From NCBI GenBank assembly GCA_015521265.1, contig WAON01000146.1, positions 1-5,596 on the forward strand: a stretch of DNA of 5,596 nucleotides, in the 5' to 3' direction. Positions 1 through 5,596 of the stretch are shown here, piece by piece (position 1 is the first letter of the stretch; the number at the start of each line of letters is the position of its first letter). The translations under genes and the position numbers were made by a program. A model generated the notes under the pieces. That model was not told the origin of the DNA and did no database searches. It saw only the letters and a list, made by a program, of their open reading frames with translations. Source of the stretch: Desulfurococcales archaeon. Lineage in GTDB: Archaea; Thermoproteota; Thermoprotei_A; Sulfolobales; Desulfurococcaceae.

Positions 1-3
1 GTA

Positions 4-8
4 GAGGT
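4..8 (+). promoter_or_regulatory. Shine-Dalgarno-like site for the first gene
   Basis: GAGGT is complementary to the CCUCC core of archaeal 16S rRNA and lies 9 nt before the GTG at 18. It is the main reason for choosing that start, because no in-frame stop lies upstream within the window. Confidence 0.5.
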
Positions 9-17
9 AAGGATTCA

Positions 18-677
18 GTGCCTGCTACTAAGAGGCCCCTAGTACTAGCGATCTATGAGCCTAGATGGTTTATACATGTAATGAATACTCTAAATAATAG
101 AGGCATACCCTATAAACACTATTATACACCGGGACAGATACCGCCCTACAGCATCCTATACACGGACTATGAATACTTCGTAGTAGAAGTCGGTAAGACG
201 AGGAGAGACGTAGAAATACACTACGATCCAGAGACGACTTGCAGAGGACTAGAAGAAGCAGTCCTAGCATCAATGAATAAGGAAAAATATAACACGTTAA
301 CGATAGGGATAGATCCCGGTCCAAAACCATACTATCTAGTACTAGGAGACGGCCTAGTACTAAAACATGGGAGAACTGGGAGGGATAAACTAGCCGAGAC
401 AATCATGAGCGAGCTAGAATGCTACCCATCAATCAGAAAGCTCGTAAGAATAGGTATGGGGCATGACGGGGCAAGCCTAGCCGTGGAATTAGCTGAAACA
501 CTAGGAAATATACTAGTCGAACTCGTAGATGAAAAAGAGACAACTCCGAAAAGCCGTGGAAACAATAGTTACCTATTCGACGAGTACTACCAAATACTAA
601 AACCCTACCGTAATAAAGACGCATACGCGGCCCTCCGAATAGCTGTGCGTAGAGGAGTTGAGGTTAGAGAGGTGTAG
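18..677 (+). CDS. Predicted RNase H-fold (RuvC/YqgF-like) nuclease, archaeal, with extra N-terminal domain
   Basis: This 219-residue protein has two parts. Residues 1-90 form an alpha/beta segment of unknown role (hydrophobic strand LVLAIY, then a helix, then YSILYTD). Residues 94-215 resemble the RuvC/YqgF branch of the RNase H fold. Visible motifs are IGIDPGP (96-102, candidate metal ligand Asp99), LVDEKETT (169-176, close to the DERLTT motif of YqgF/RuvX) and the final helix KDAYAALRIA (200-209, candidate Asp201). These match the three acidic positions of the family, so a metal-dependent nuclease or resolvase-like activity is inferred; the substrate is unknown. The GTG start at 18 is favoured because GAGGT lies 9 nt upstream, but the frame stays open to the left edge, so a longer N-terminus cannot be excluded. 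The next gene, a 5'-end kinase, starts 7 nt after the stop, which points to RNA or DNA processing. An inactive structural relative is possible. Confidence 0.72.
   Translation: MPATKRPLVLAIYEPRWFIHVMNTLNNRGIPYKHYYTPGQIPPYSILYTDYEYFVVEVGKTRRDVEIHYDPETTCRGLEEAVLASMNKEKYNTLTIGIDPGPKPYYLVLGDGLVLKHGRTGRDKLAETIMSELECYPSIRKLVRIGMGHDGASLAVELAETLGNILVELVDEKETTPKSRGNNSYLFDEYYQILKPYRNKDAYAALRIAVRRGVEVREV
669..674 (+). promoter_or_regulatory. Shine-Dalgarno site deciding the kinase start
   Basis: GAGGTG sits inside the last codons of the upstream nuclease gene, 10 nt before the ATG at 685. It supports that ATG over the in-frame TTG at 658, which would add nine residues and has no comparable site at the right distance. 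Confidence 0.6.
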
Positions 678-684
678 CTTCAAC

Positions 685-1938
685 ATGGCTATTCTAAAAC
701 TGGGACAGGGGGAGAGGATCAAGGTATTCGGCCCAGCATCTATCACTGTTAAGAAGGGACAATTAGAAGTCCTAGGTAAAAAACTGGGCAGCGGGGAGAG
801 GCTAATAATACATAAGCTTAAAAGCTACATAGTAATAGCACTCAACGATTCAGACCTAGAAGTAATACTTGGAGAAAACGCAAGCATACAATCAGTCGAA
901 CCAGGAGACCCATACAATGACTGGGCTCAAATAGCTGGAAACATAACTTCGACTCCAAACACTGAGAAGGTAATAGTACTCGGAGGAGTTGATGAGGGAA
1001 AATCTAGTTTCTCAATACTACTAGCAAATAAAGCATTAGAAAACGGTTTAAAACCAGCACTAATCGATGCAGATATGGGACAGGCAGATATAGGACCACC
1101 TGGATTCATAAGCCTAGCCTACCCGGATAAACAAGTTACATGGATGAGGGAGCTTAAACCCGTAGCAATGAAGTTTATAGGGGATATAAAGCCTCAGAAC
1201 GTCAAGTACCGTGTAATACATAAAGTCTCCGAGCTGGTGGAGAAAGCTGTTAGGGATAATAGGCGGCCGGTGATAATTGATACCGATGGATGGATCTCTG
1301 ACGTCTACGCTGTAATCTATAAGTCCCAGATGATCGAGGAGATAAAACCGGACACCATAGTAGTATTGGGCGAGAGAAATCATGGATTATTCAGCCGTTA
1401 CAGGTTGATCGGGGTAAGAGTATACGAGGCAAGAGCACCGGTTAACAGGAGGACTAGGAGTAGGGAAGAGAGGAGAATGCTTAGATCAGACAAGTACAGG
1501 GAATACCTAGCCGAAGCTAAAACTGTGAAAATACCCATGGATAAAGTAGTAATATCCGGAACCCCAATCTTCACTGGAAAAAACGTCGAACTCTCAGTAG
1601 TGAACGAGTTAACGGGTGTGAAAACAGTTTATGCATCAAAGATCCATGACACGCTATACCTAGTACTCGGAGAACCTGGAAGGATAACAAGGATCGATGC
1701 CTTAAAGAAAGTACTTGGGATAGATAAGGTAAGGTATTATTATGGGGGATTCGAGAAAGACCTCTACATAGCAATAACTGATCGGGAGGGCAACGATTAC
1801 CCTGCACTCCTCGAATCTGTAAATTATGAAAGGAGGGAGTTAATTGTGAAGACAAAATACACGAATATCGAGCCCGTTTACATCAAGTTTTCTAATATCA
1901 AAATACTCGAAAACTATACTGAGCAGCTCCTAGAGTAG
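685..1938 (+). CDS. Clp1/Grc3-family polynucleotide 5'-hydroxyl kinase
   Basis: A 417-residue protein predicted to transfer the ATP gamma-phosphate to a 5'-OH end of RNA (archaeal Clp1 homologues also accept DNA). Layout: a beta-rich N-terminal domain (about 1-85); a P-loop kinase core with GGVDEGKSS (100-108); the family motif DADMGQADIGPPG (128-140); a strand with DTDGW (199-203) matching the family's (N/D)TxGW; an Arg-rich lid segment (about 255-275, many Arg ending in KYREYL); and a C-terminal domain (about 290-417). This order is that of archaeal and eukaryotic Clp1/Grc3 proteins. The ATG at 685 is chosen for the GAGGTG upstream and because it falls 7 nt after the preceding stop; TTG 658 is a weaker alternative. 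In eukaryotes relatives act in tRNA splicing, mRNA 3' processing and rRNA ITS2 processing; the archaeal role is less defined. The pairing with an RNase H-fold nuclease suggests joint end processing, which is inference. The family call is firm; the substrate is not. Confidence 0.9.
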   Translation: MAILKLGQGERIKVFGPASITVKKGQLEVLGKKLGSGERLIIHKLKSYIVIALNDSDLEVILGENASIQSVEPGDPYNDWAQIAGNITSTPNTEKVIVLGGVDEGKSSFSILLANKALENGLKPALIDADMGQADIGPPGFISLAYPDKQVTWMRELKPVAMKFIGDIKPQNVKYRVIHKVSELVEKAVRDNRRPVIIDTDGWISDVYAVIYKSQMIEEIKPDTIVVLGERNHGLFSRYRLIGVRVYEARAPVNRRTRSREERRMLRSDKYREYLAEAKTVKIPMDKVVISGTPIFTGKNVELSVVNELTGVKTVYASKIHDTLYLVLGEPGRITRIDALKKVLGIDKVRYYYGGFEKDLYIAITDREGNDYPALLESVNYERRELIVKTKYTNIEPVYIKFSNIKILENYTEQLLE

Positions 1939-1954
1939 GGTTGGGGATATAGCC

Positions 1955-3235
1955 TTGTATTTAAACGATTACCTAGACGATATCATCCGTAATGGATTGA
2001 AGAAACCGGTTGAACTAGGAGAGTTGAAAACCGAATACGAGCCTACAAGGAGGATATACGAGAATAGGAGTAGGCTTGTCTTCTTCACAGTGGAGGGATC
2101 ACCTTATACTTGTTATTCAAACATACTAGTCGAGCGGAAAGACCTCTACCACCTACTCGGGGTAAACAGTGATGTTGAAGCCTATGAGAAGATACTGTGG
2201 GCAGTGGAGAACCCCGCGGGTATTGAAAGAGTTGATTTCAACGAATACTATAAACCCGTTGATAATACATTATACGATATACCATTCATCAAGTACTACC
2301 GCGAGGACAGAGGCTACTATCTGACTTCATCGATCATAGTATCGTGTATAGGAGAAGTTTGCAATGCAAGCTTCCATAGGATGATGAGGCTTAACGAGTC
2401 CGAAGCAGCTGTGAGGATTGTGCCTAGACATTTGAAAAAGATTGTTGAATCATATCATAATGAGGGATTGGATGCACCCGCAGTAGTCTTGCTGGGCCTT
2501 CACCCATTATACGAGATTGCCGCAGCAACTAGCCCACCATATGGCGTATACGAGTTCTCAATAGCGTCCAGGCTTTTAGGCGATAACCTCTACGCGTACA
2601 CGCCGATCCATGGAATCCCCATACCGCCTTATGCTGGAATAGTATTAGAGGGAGTTATTACTAGGGAGAAGGCTAGGGAGGGCCCCTTCGTAGACATACT
2701 CCGCATACCCGACAGGGTTAGGGAGGAGCCGGTTTTCAGGGTTGAGAGGATATATGTTAACCGCTACAGGAACCCTTTGATCCACGCTATTGTTGCAGGG
2801 CTCGACGAGCACTTGTTGTTAATGGGTTTTCCACGAGAGCCCCTAATTTATGACAGCATCCGCCGGGTAACCCCTGGAGTCCGAGGAGTCAGGCTTACCC
2901 GTGGGAGTGGGGGATGGCTCCATGCCGTAGTATCGATACATAAGACTAGGCGTGGTGAGGGTGTTAACGCCGGGTTTGCAGTGTTAACTGGTCATCCCAG
3001 CGTTAAACACGTAGTCGTTGTTGATGATGATATAGATATTGATGATCCATTAATGATCGAGTGGGCTATTGCTACGAGGGTTAGGGGAGGGGAGGATATC
3101 CATATAATTAGGAATGCTAGGGGTTCAACACTAGATCCCAGGGGCCGGGATGGGGTTGGTGATAAAGTAGTTGTTGATGCTACAAAACCGCTGGAAGAAC
3201 CATGGGATAAGTATAGGATGGCGGGGATACCATAA
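1955..3235 (+). CDS. UbiD-family decarboxylase, probable anhydromevalonate phosphate decarboxylase
   Basis: A 426-residue UbiD-family protein, expected to use prenylated FMN (made by UbiX, not in the window) with a divalent metal and K+. Family landmarks are NASFHRMM (137-144; Asn137 and Arg142 have the spacing of the metal-binding Asn and catalytic Arg of characterised UbiD enzymes), the VYEFSIA helix start with Glu200 as likely metal ligand, IVLEG (229-233), EGPF (242-245), VVVDDDIDIDDP (354-365), EWAIATRV (369-376) and NARGSTLDPRGR (387-398). Immediate linkage to both aconitase X-type subunits makes decarboxylation of trans-anhydromevalonate 5-phosphate to isopentenyl phosphate the best reading, rather than ubiquinone synthesis or aromatic decarboxylation. 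The start is a TTG 17 nt after the kinase stop with only a weak G-rich site (GGGGAT near 1943-1948); MYLNDYLDDI agrees with the usual start of the family. One oddity is Gly228 where many UbiD enzymes have Glu (AEIVxEG). The family call is very firm and the substrate is inferred from context. Confidence 0.9.
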   Translation: MYLNDYLDDIIRNGLKKPVELGELKTEYEPTRRIYENRSRLVFFTVEGSPYTCYSNILVERKDLYHLLGVNSDVEAYEKILWAVENPAGIERVDFNEYYKPVDNTLYDIPFIKYYREDRGYYLTSSIIVSCIGEVCNASFHRMMRLNESEAAVRIVPRHLKKIVESYHNEGLDAPAVVLLGLHPLYEIAAATSPPYGVYEFSIASRLLGDNLYAYTPIHGIPIPPYAGIVLEGVITREKAREGPFVDILRIPDRVREEPVFRVERIYVNRYRNPLIHAIVAGLDEHLLLMGFPREPLIYDSIRRVTPGVRGVRLTRGSGGWLHAVVSIHKTRRGEGVNAGFAVLTGHPSVKHVVVVDDDIDIDDPLMIEWAIATRVRGGEDIHIIRNARGSTLDPRGRDGVGDKVVVDATKPLEEPWDKYRMAGIP

Positions 3236-4408
3236 ATGTACTTGACGAAGAGGCAGGAGAAGATATTAATGGGTGAAGAAGGCCCGGCTAAAGCCCGTGC
3301 TCTAGAGATCATTGTACGCGTGGGCGAGAGCCTGGGAGCTGATAAGCTTATAAGGATTAGACACGCACACGTATCCGGTATATCATACTTAAACATTGGG
3401 GAGCCTGGGCTTAAACTCCTCGAGGAACTAGCGGATACTGGTGGTAGGGCTGAAGTATACACTACTGTTAACCCATCCTGTATAGACTTGTCCGGTGAAT
3501 CATTGATAATAGATAATAGTGTAGCGGATAAACAACTGCGAATAAACAAAGCATTGGAGAAAATGGGTTTCCACCCAACATATACATGTATACCCTACCT
3601 CTACAGGCCCCCCAGTATAAATGAAGCCCTAGCATGGGGTGAGAGCAATGCAGTGGTAATGGCTAATAGCTACTATGGCGCCCGGACAAACCGGGAAGGG
3701 GGGCCTTTAGCGCTTGCAGCAGCATTAACAGGCTATACTTACCATGCAGGCCTACAATTAATAGAGAATCGGACAGCTAGTGTTAGGGTCAGGGTGGGCT
3801 TCGAGCCCGGAGAGGGTGATTATGGACTTATAGGATTATGGCTTGGCGAGAACATTGAGGATATACCAATCCTCGAATTCCCGAAACCCCCCAGTTATTA
3901 TGGTTTAAAACTATTATTCGCAGCTTCAGCCGCTACGGGGAGTCATGGATTAATAGTTGTCGAAAACGTAACTCCTAGGAACACGTATAGAGTCGAGGCC
4001 GAGGACAGGGTTACCATTGAGAAATCGATGCTGGAGAAGTACCAGTATAAACCGGGTAGGGATGAATCTATACTGGGTTATCTCGGCTGCCCACACCTAC
4101 ACCCGGGGGAACTCTACCAGCTAGCCGGGATGATCGAAAGCTATGAGCGTGTTAGAAGCGGTAATGCCCTACTATTAAGCATACCCCTAGACTACTACTA
4201 TACGATGACGAGCGAGATAGCTATCCTGCGTAGACGCGGCGTAGATACTGCTTTTGGAACATGCCCAATAGTATCTAGGCTACGTGGAGAATATGATGTA
4301 GTATTAACTAATAGTGGTAAAGCATGGTTTTACCTACAAAAACTACACGGTTTCAAAGTAGCTATTGCATCCCCTAGAGAGATAGTTAGAGCTATAATGG
4401 AGAAATAG
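3236..4408 (+). CDS. Phosphomevalonate dehydratase large subunit (aconitase X catalytic domain)
   Basis: A 390-residue aconitase X catalytic subunit. With the swivel subunit it should dehydrate (R)-5-phosphomevalonate to trans-anhydromevalonate 5-phosphate, the step before the adjacent UbiD homologue. The start MYLTKRQEKIL and the following RIRHAHVSGISYLNIG (40-55) are typical of the family. Three cysteines in characteristic settings, TCIPY (Cys118), GCPH (Cys285) and GTCPIVS (Cys343), are the expected ligands of the iron-sulfur cluster. NSYYGARTNREGGP (144-157) is another conserved block. The ATG at 3236 abuts the TAA of the upstream gene with zero spacing, so translational coupling is likely. 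The protein has the usual archaeal length and carries no fused swivel domain; that domain is the next gene, as in archaeal two-subunit enzymes and unlike single-chain aconitase X of some bacteria, which act on hydroxyproline derivatives. The latter function is unlikely here given the neighbours. Confidence 0.9.
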   Translation: MYLTKRQEKILMGEEGPAKARALEIIVRVGESLGADKLIRIRHAHVSGISYLNIGEPGLKLLEELADTGGRAEVYTTVNPSCIDLSGESLIIDNSVADKQLRINKALEKMGFHPTYTCIPYLYRPPSINEALAWGESNAVVMANSYYGARTNREGGPLALAAALTGYTYHAGLQLIENRTASVRVRVGFEPGEGDYGLIGLWLGENIEDIPILEFPKPPSYYGLKLLFAASAATGSHGLIVVENVTPRNTYRVEAEDRVTIEKSMLEKYQYKPGRDESILGYLGCPHLHPGELYQLAGMIESYERVRSGNALLLSIPLDYYYTMTSEIAILRRRGVDTAFGTCPIVSRLRGEYDVVLTNSGKAWFYLQKLHGFKVAIASPREIVRAIMEK

Positions 4409-4426
4409 GAGTAGGCCCGGGGAAAT

Positions 4427-4431
4427 AGGTG
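4427..4431 (+). promoter_or_regulatory. Shine-Dalgarno-like site for the small subunit gene
   Basis: AGGTG in the 30-nt gap after the large subunit lies 7 nt before the TTG at 4439 and favours that start over the in-frame GTG at 4457. The latter has only a G-run (4441-4444) about 12 nt upstream. No convincing archaeal TATA/BRE element is seen in this gap. Confidence 0.45.
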
Positions 4432-4438
4432 TAGAGTT

Positions 4439-4846
4439 TTGGGGATCATTATACCTGTGAAAGTTATCGTGGATGGAGACTGTCTGGGGGAGGTATTACT
4501 TGTTGATCGACGCATTAGTTTCTATGGCGAAGTAGACCCCGTTAATGGTGTGATCAGGGGTGTTAATGAGAGTGTTAAGGGTAAAGCATTAATATTTCGA
4601 GGAGGCCGTGGATCAACCGTTGGATCATACATTATCTACGGTTTAAAACATTATGGTAACAGCCCATCATGCATGATCGTATCCGAAGCAGAGCCAATAA
4701 TAATTACGGGGGCAATACTAGCCGATACACCCTTATTCGTCGCCCTGGATTATGATGGTTTAGTATCCCTTGTCAAGGGGAAACCGGGGGGTTTACATGC
4801 ACGGCATAAACAAGGAGAAAAACACGTCGAACTCGAGGAAAAATAA
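4439..4846 (+). CDS. Phosphomevalonate dehydratase small subunit (aconitase X swivel domain, DUF126)
   Basis: A 135-residue swivel-domain subunit that pairs with the large subunit encoded just upstream to form phosphomevalonate dehydratase. Typical features are a KVIVDGDCLGEVL opening strand (8-20), SFYGEVDPVNGVI (27-39), the FRGGRGSTVGSY loop (53-64; the serines belong to the conserved substrate-binding GS..GS motif) and the EAEPIIITGAILADTPL block (83-99). Start choice is between TTG 4439 (AGGTG at good spacing) and GTG 4457 (129 residues); both keep the whole domain. The end overlaps the thymidylate kinase gene by 50 nt, so the last residues (a Lys/Glu/His-rich tail, about 118-135) share DNA with another frame. 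That tail looks poorly conserved and possibly flexible. The family call is firm; the exact start is moderately sure. Confidence 0.88.
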   Translation: MGIIIPVKVIVDGDCLGEVLLVDRRISFYGEVDPVNGVIRGVNESVKGKALIFRGGRGSTVGSYIIYGLKHYGNSPSCMIVSEAEPIIITGAILADTPLFVALDYDGLVSLVKGKPGGLHARHKQGEKHVELEEK

Positions 4847-5429
4847 GGGTTTATTCATAGTACTCGAGGGGCTCGACGGTGCCGGTAAGACTAGTGTAGC
4901 TCGTAGACTCGTAGATGACTTGTCAAGGCTCGGCTTTGAAGCAGTTTATACTTATGAACCCTACGATACACTCTACGTTAAAGCATTGAAGAATTATGGA
5001 GAGTATAGGGATGCTGCACTAGATGCCTTAACATATGCCGCCGATCGACTCGTCCATTACCGGATGATTATAAAACCAGTGCTGAGTAGGGGAGGCTTCG
5101 TCGTATCCGATAGGTATTATTATAGTAGCGTAGCCTATCAGGCTGCCGGAGGGGTTGATCCTGAATGGGTTCTAGACATTAACCGCTACGCTCCGAATCC
5201 CGATATTGCTATCTACCTAGACATAGATCCAGAGACCGGGCTTAAGCGTAGGAGTGGGTTGTCTACGAGGTTTCCGGAATATGAGAAATTAGAGTATCTT
5301 GAACGGGTACGCTGGTTTTATAAATGGCTTGTCGAGCAGGGGTTTTTATTATTGGTTGATGCTTCTAGGAGCTTTGAAGATGTTTATAGGGATGTATGGG
5401 GGATTGTATCGGGTAGGATAACGGGTTGA
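4797..5429 (+). CDS. tmk: Thymidylate kinase (dTMP kinase)
   Basis: A 210-residue P-loop kinase that phosphorylates dTMP to dTDP in the cytoplasm, the step before dTTP. Motifs in order: P-loop GLDGAGKTS (25-33), TYEPYDT (52-58, the EP motif of the dTMP site; many bacterial enzymes have REPGGT), ADRLVHY (82-88), SDRYYYSSVAYQ (104-115, the DR[YF] motif), YLDIDPE (140-146) and a basic lid LKRRSGLSTR (149-158). The P-loop has Ala where eukaryotic (type I) enzymes have Arg, and the lid is Arg-rich, as in type II enzymes. ATG 4797 is the last possible start before the P-loop strand and follows a G-run (4786-4791) at 5 nt; an in-frame TTG at 4770 lacks a site. With ATG 4797 there is a polar Lys/Asn/Ser-rich tail of 17 residues before the first strand, longer than usual. 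The start lies inside the small-subunit gene, so the two may be translationally coupled. Confidence 0.93.
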   Translation: MHGINKEKNTSNSRKNKGLFIVLEGLDGAGKTSVARRLVDDLSRLGFEAVYTYEPYDTLYVKALKNYGEYRDAALDALTYAADRLVHYRMIIKPVLSRGGFVVSDRYYYSSVAYQAAGGVDPEWVLDINRYAPNPDIAIYLDIDPETGLKRRSGLSTRFPEYEKLEYLERVRWFYKWLVEQGFLLLVDASRSFEDVYRDVWGIVSGRITG

Positions 5430-5432
5430 TTC

Positions 5433-5596
5433 CTAGGTCTTCTTAATCCTCCTAACCTTCTCAAGTACATCAAGCCATTCACTAAGCTCTCCCGGCTCCG
5501 GCCTGGGCTCGTTGATCATGTCTGAAAGTATGTTTAATACTTTATTCTCCAGCCTGTCTAGTATATCTGTTAGTACTACTTTCTTCCTGACTTCCC
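5433..5596 (-). CDS. C-terminal part of an unidentified protein (partial, runs off the right edge)
   Basis: On the minus strand a frame is open from the window edge for 53 codons and ends in TAG (complement at 5433-5435). The residues begin EVRKKVVLTDILDRLENKVL and end LDVLEKVRRIKKT. They are rich in charged and leucine/valine residues in a pattern suggesting amphipathic helices split by a Pro-rich turn (EPRPEPGE). The other two minus-strand frames here hit stops. The only internal ATG (complement at 5517-5519) would leave 28 residues, so the true start probably lies outside the window. The frame converges on tmk with 3 nt between the stop codons. I do not recognise the family and infer no function. 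It could also be a short complete gene starting just beyond the edge. Confidence 0.55.
   Translation of the reverse strand, partial: EVRKKVVLTDILDRLENKVLNILSDMINEPRPEPGELSEWLDVLEKVRRIKKT

Noticed and set aside
658..684. Nine-residue N-terminal extension of the kinase from TTG 658.
   Set aside because: ATG 685 has a good GAGGTG 10 nt upstream and avoids overlapping the nuclease gene.
1958..1965. TATTTAAA, a TATA-box-like element near the start of the UbiD gene.
   Set aside because: It lies just inside the coding sequence, so transcription from it would begin about 25 bases into the gene; the 16-nt gap upstream shows no other promoter element.
3021..3047. GATGATGA repeats resembling C boxes of an archaeal C/D guide RNA.
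   Set aside because: They encode the conserved Asp-rich VVDDDIDIDDP motif of UbiD, and no CTGA D box was found at suitable spacing.
2992..3549. Long minus-strand open frame of 185 codons across the UbiD/large-subunit junction.
   Set aside because: It is Ser/Leu/Ile-rich with no recognisable motif, and lies antisense to two well-conserved proteins whose codon pattern explains the lack of stops.
3581..3592. Perfect 12-bp palindrome TATACATGTATA, a possible regulator site.
   Set aside because: It lies inside the large-subunit gene and encodes the conserved Thr-Cys-Ile around Cys118, so protein conservation and codon choice explain it.
4770..4796. Alternative TTG start of thymidylate kinase at 4770.
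   Set aside because: There is no ribosome-binding-like site before it, and it would lengthen an already long N-terminal tail and the overlap.

Overview
The window looks like a piece of a hyperthermophilic crenarchaeal (Thermoproteota, probably Desulfurococcales-like) chromosome. Supporting signs are the purine-rich coding strand, arginine written mostly as AGG/AGA, isoleucine often as ATA, leucine often as CTA, GTG and TTG starts, Shine-Dalgarno-like GAGGT/AGGTG motifs, extremely tight gene packing, and a gene set typical of archaea. The order-level assignment is an inference; no rRNA or other phylogenetic marker is present.

Six genes run head-to-tail on the + strand and probably form one transcription unit. 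Gaps are 7, 16, 0 and 30 nt, and the last pair overlaps by 50 nt. In order they are: (1) an RNase H-fold (RuvC/YqgF-like) predicted nuclease with an extra N-terminal domain, 18-677; (2) a Clp1/Grc3-family polynucleotide 5'-hydroxyl kinase, 685-1938; (3) a UbiD-family decarboxylase, 1955-3235; (4) the aconitase X-type large subunit, 3236-4408; (5) the matching swivel-domain small subunit (DUF126), 4439-4846; (6) thymidylate kinase, 4797-5429. A seventh gene enters from the right edge on the - strand. Only its last 53 codons and stop are visible (5433-5596), converging on tmk with 3 nt between the stops.

Genes 3-5 are the most informative group. A UbiD homologue beside both halves of an aconitase X enzyme is the signature of the archaeal ('modified') mevalonate pathway. 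There phosphomevalonate dehydratase (large plus small subunit) makes trans-anhydromevalonate 5-phosphate, and a prenyl-FMN-dependent UbiD homologue decarboxylates it to isopentenyl phosphate. This gives the building block of archaeal membrane lipids. Mevalonate kinase, isopentenyl phosphate kinase and the UbiX flavin prenyltransferase, also needed, are not in the window.

Genes 1-2 look like a nucleic-acid processing pair (nuclease plus 5'-end kinase), and gene 6 supplies dTDP for DNA synthesis. The mixture suggests a growth-linked housekeeping operon. I see no mobile element, CRISPR array, tRNA, rRNA or clear terminator, and no non-coding gap longer than about 30 bases.
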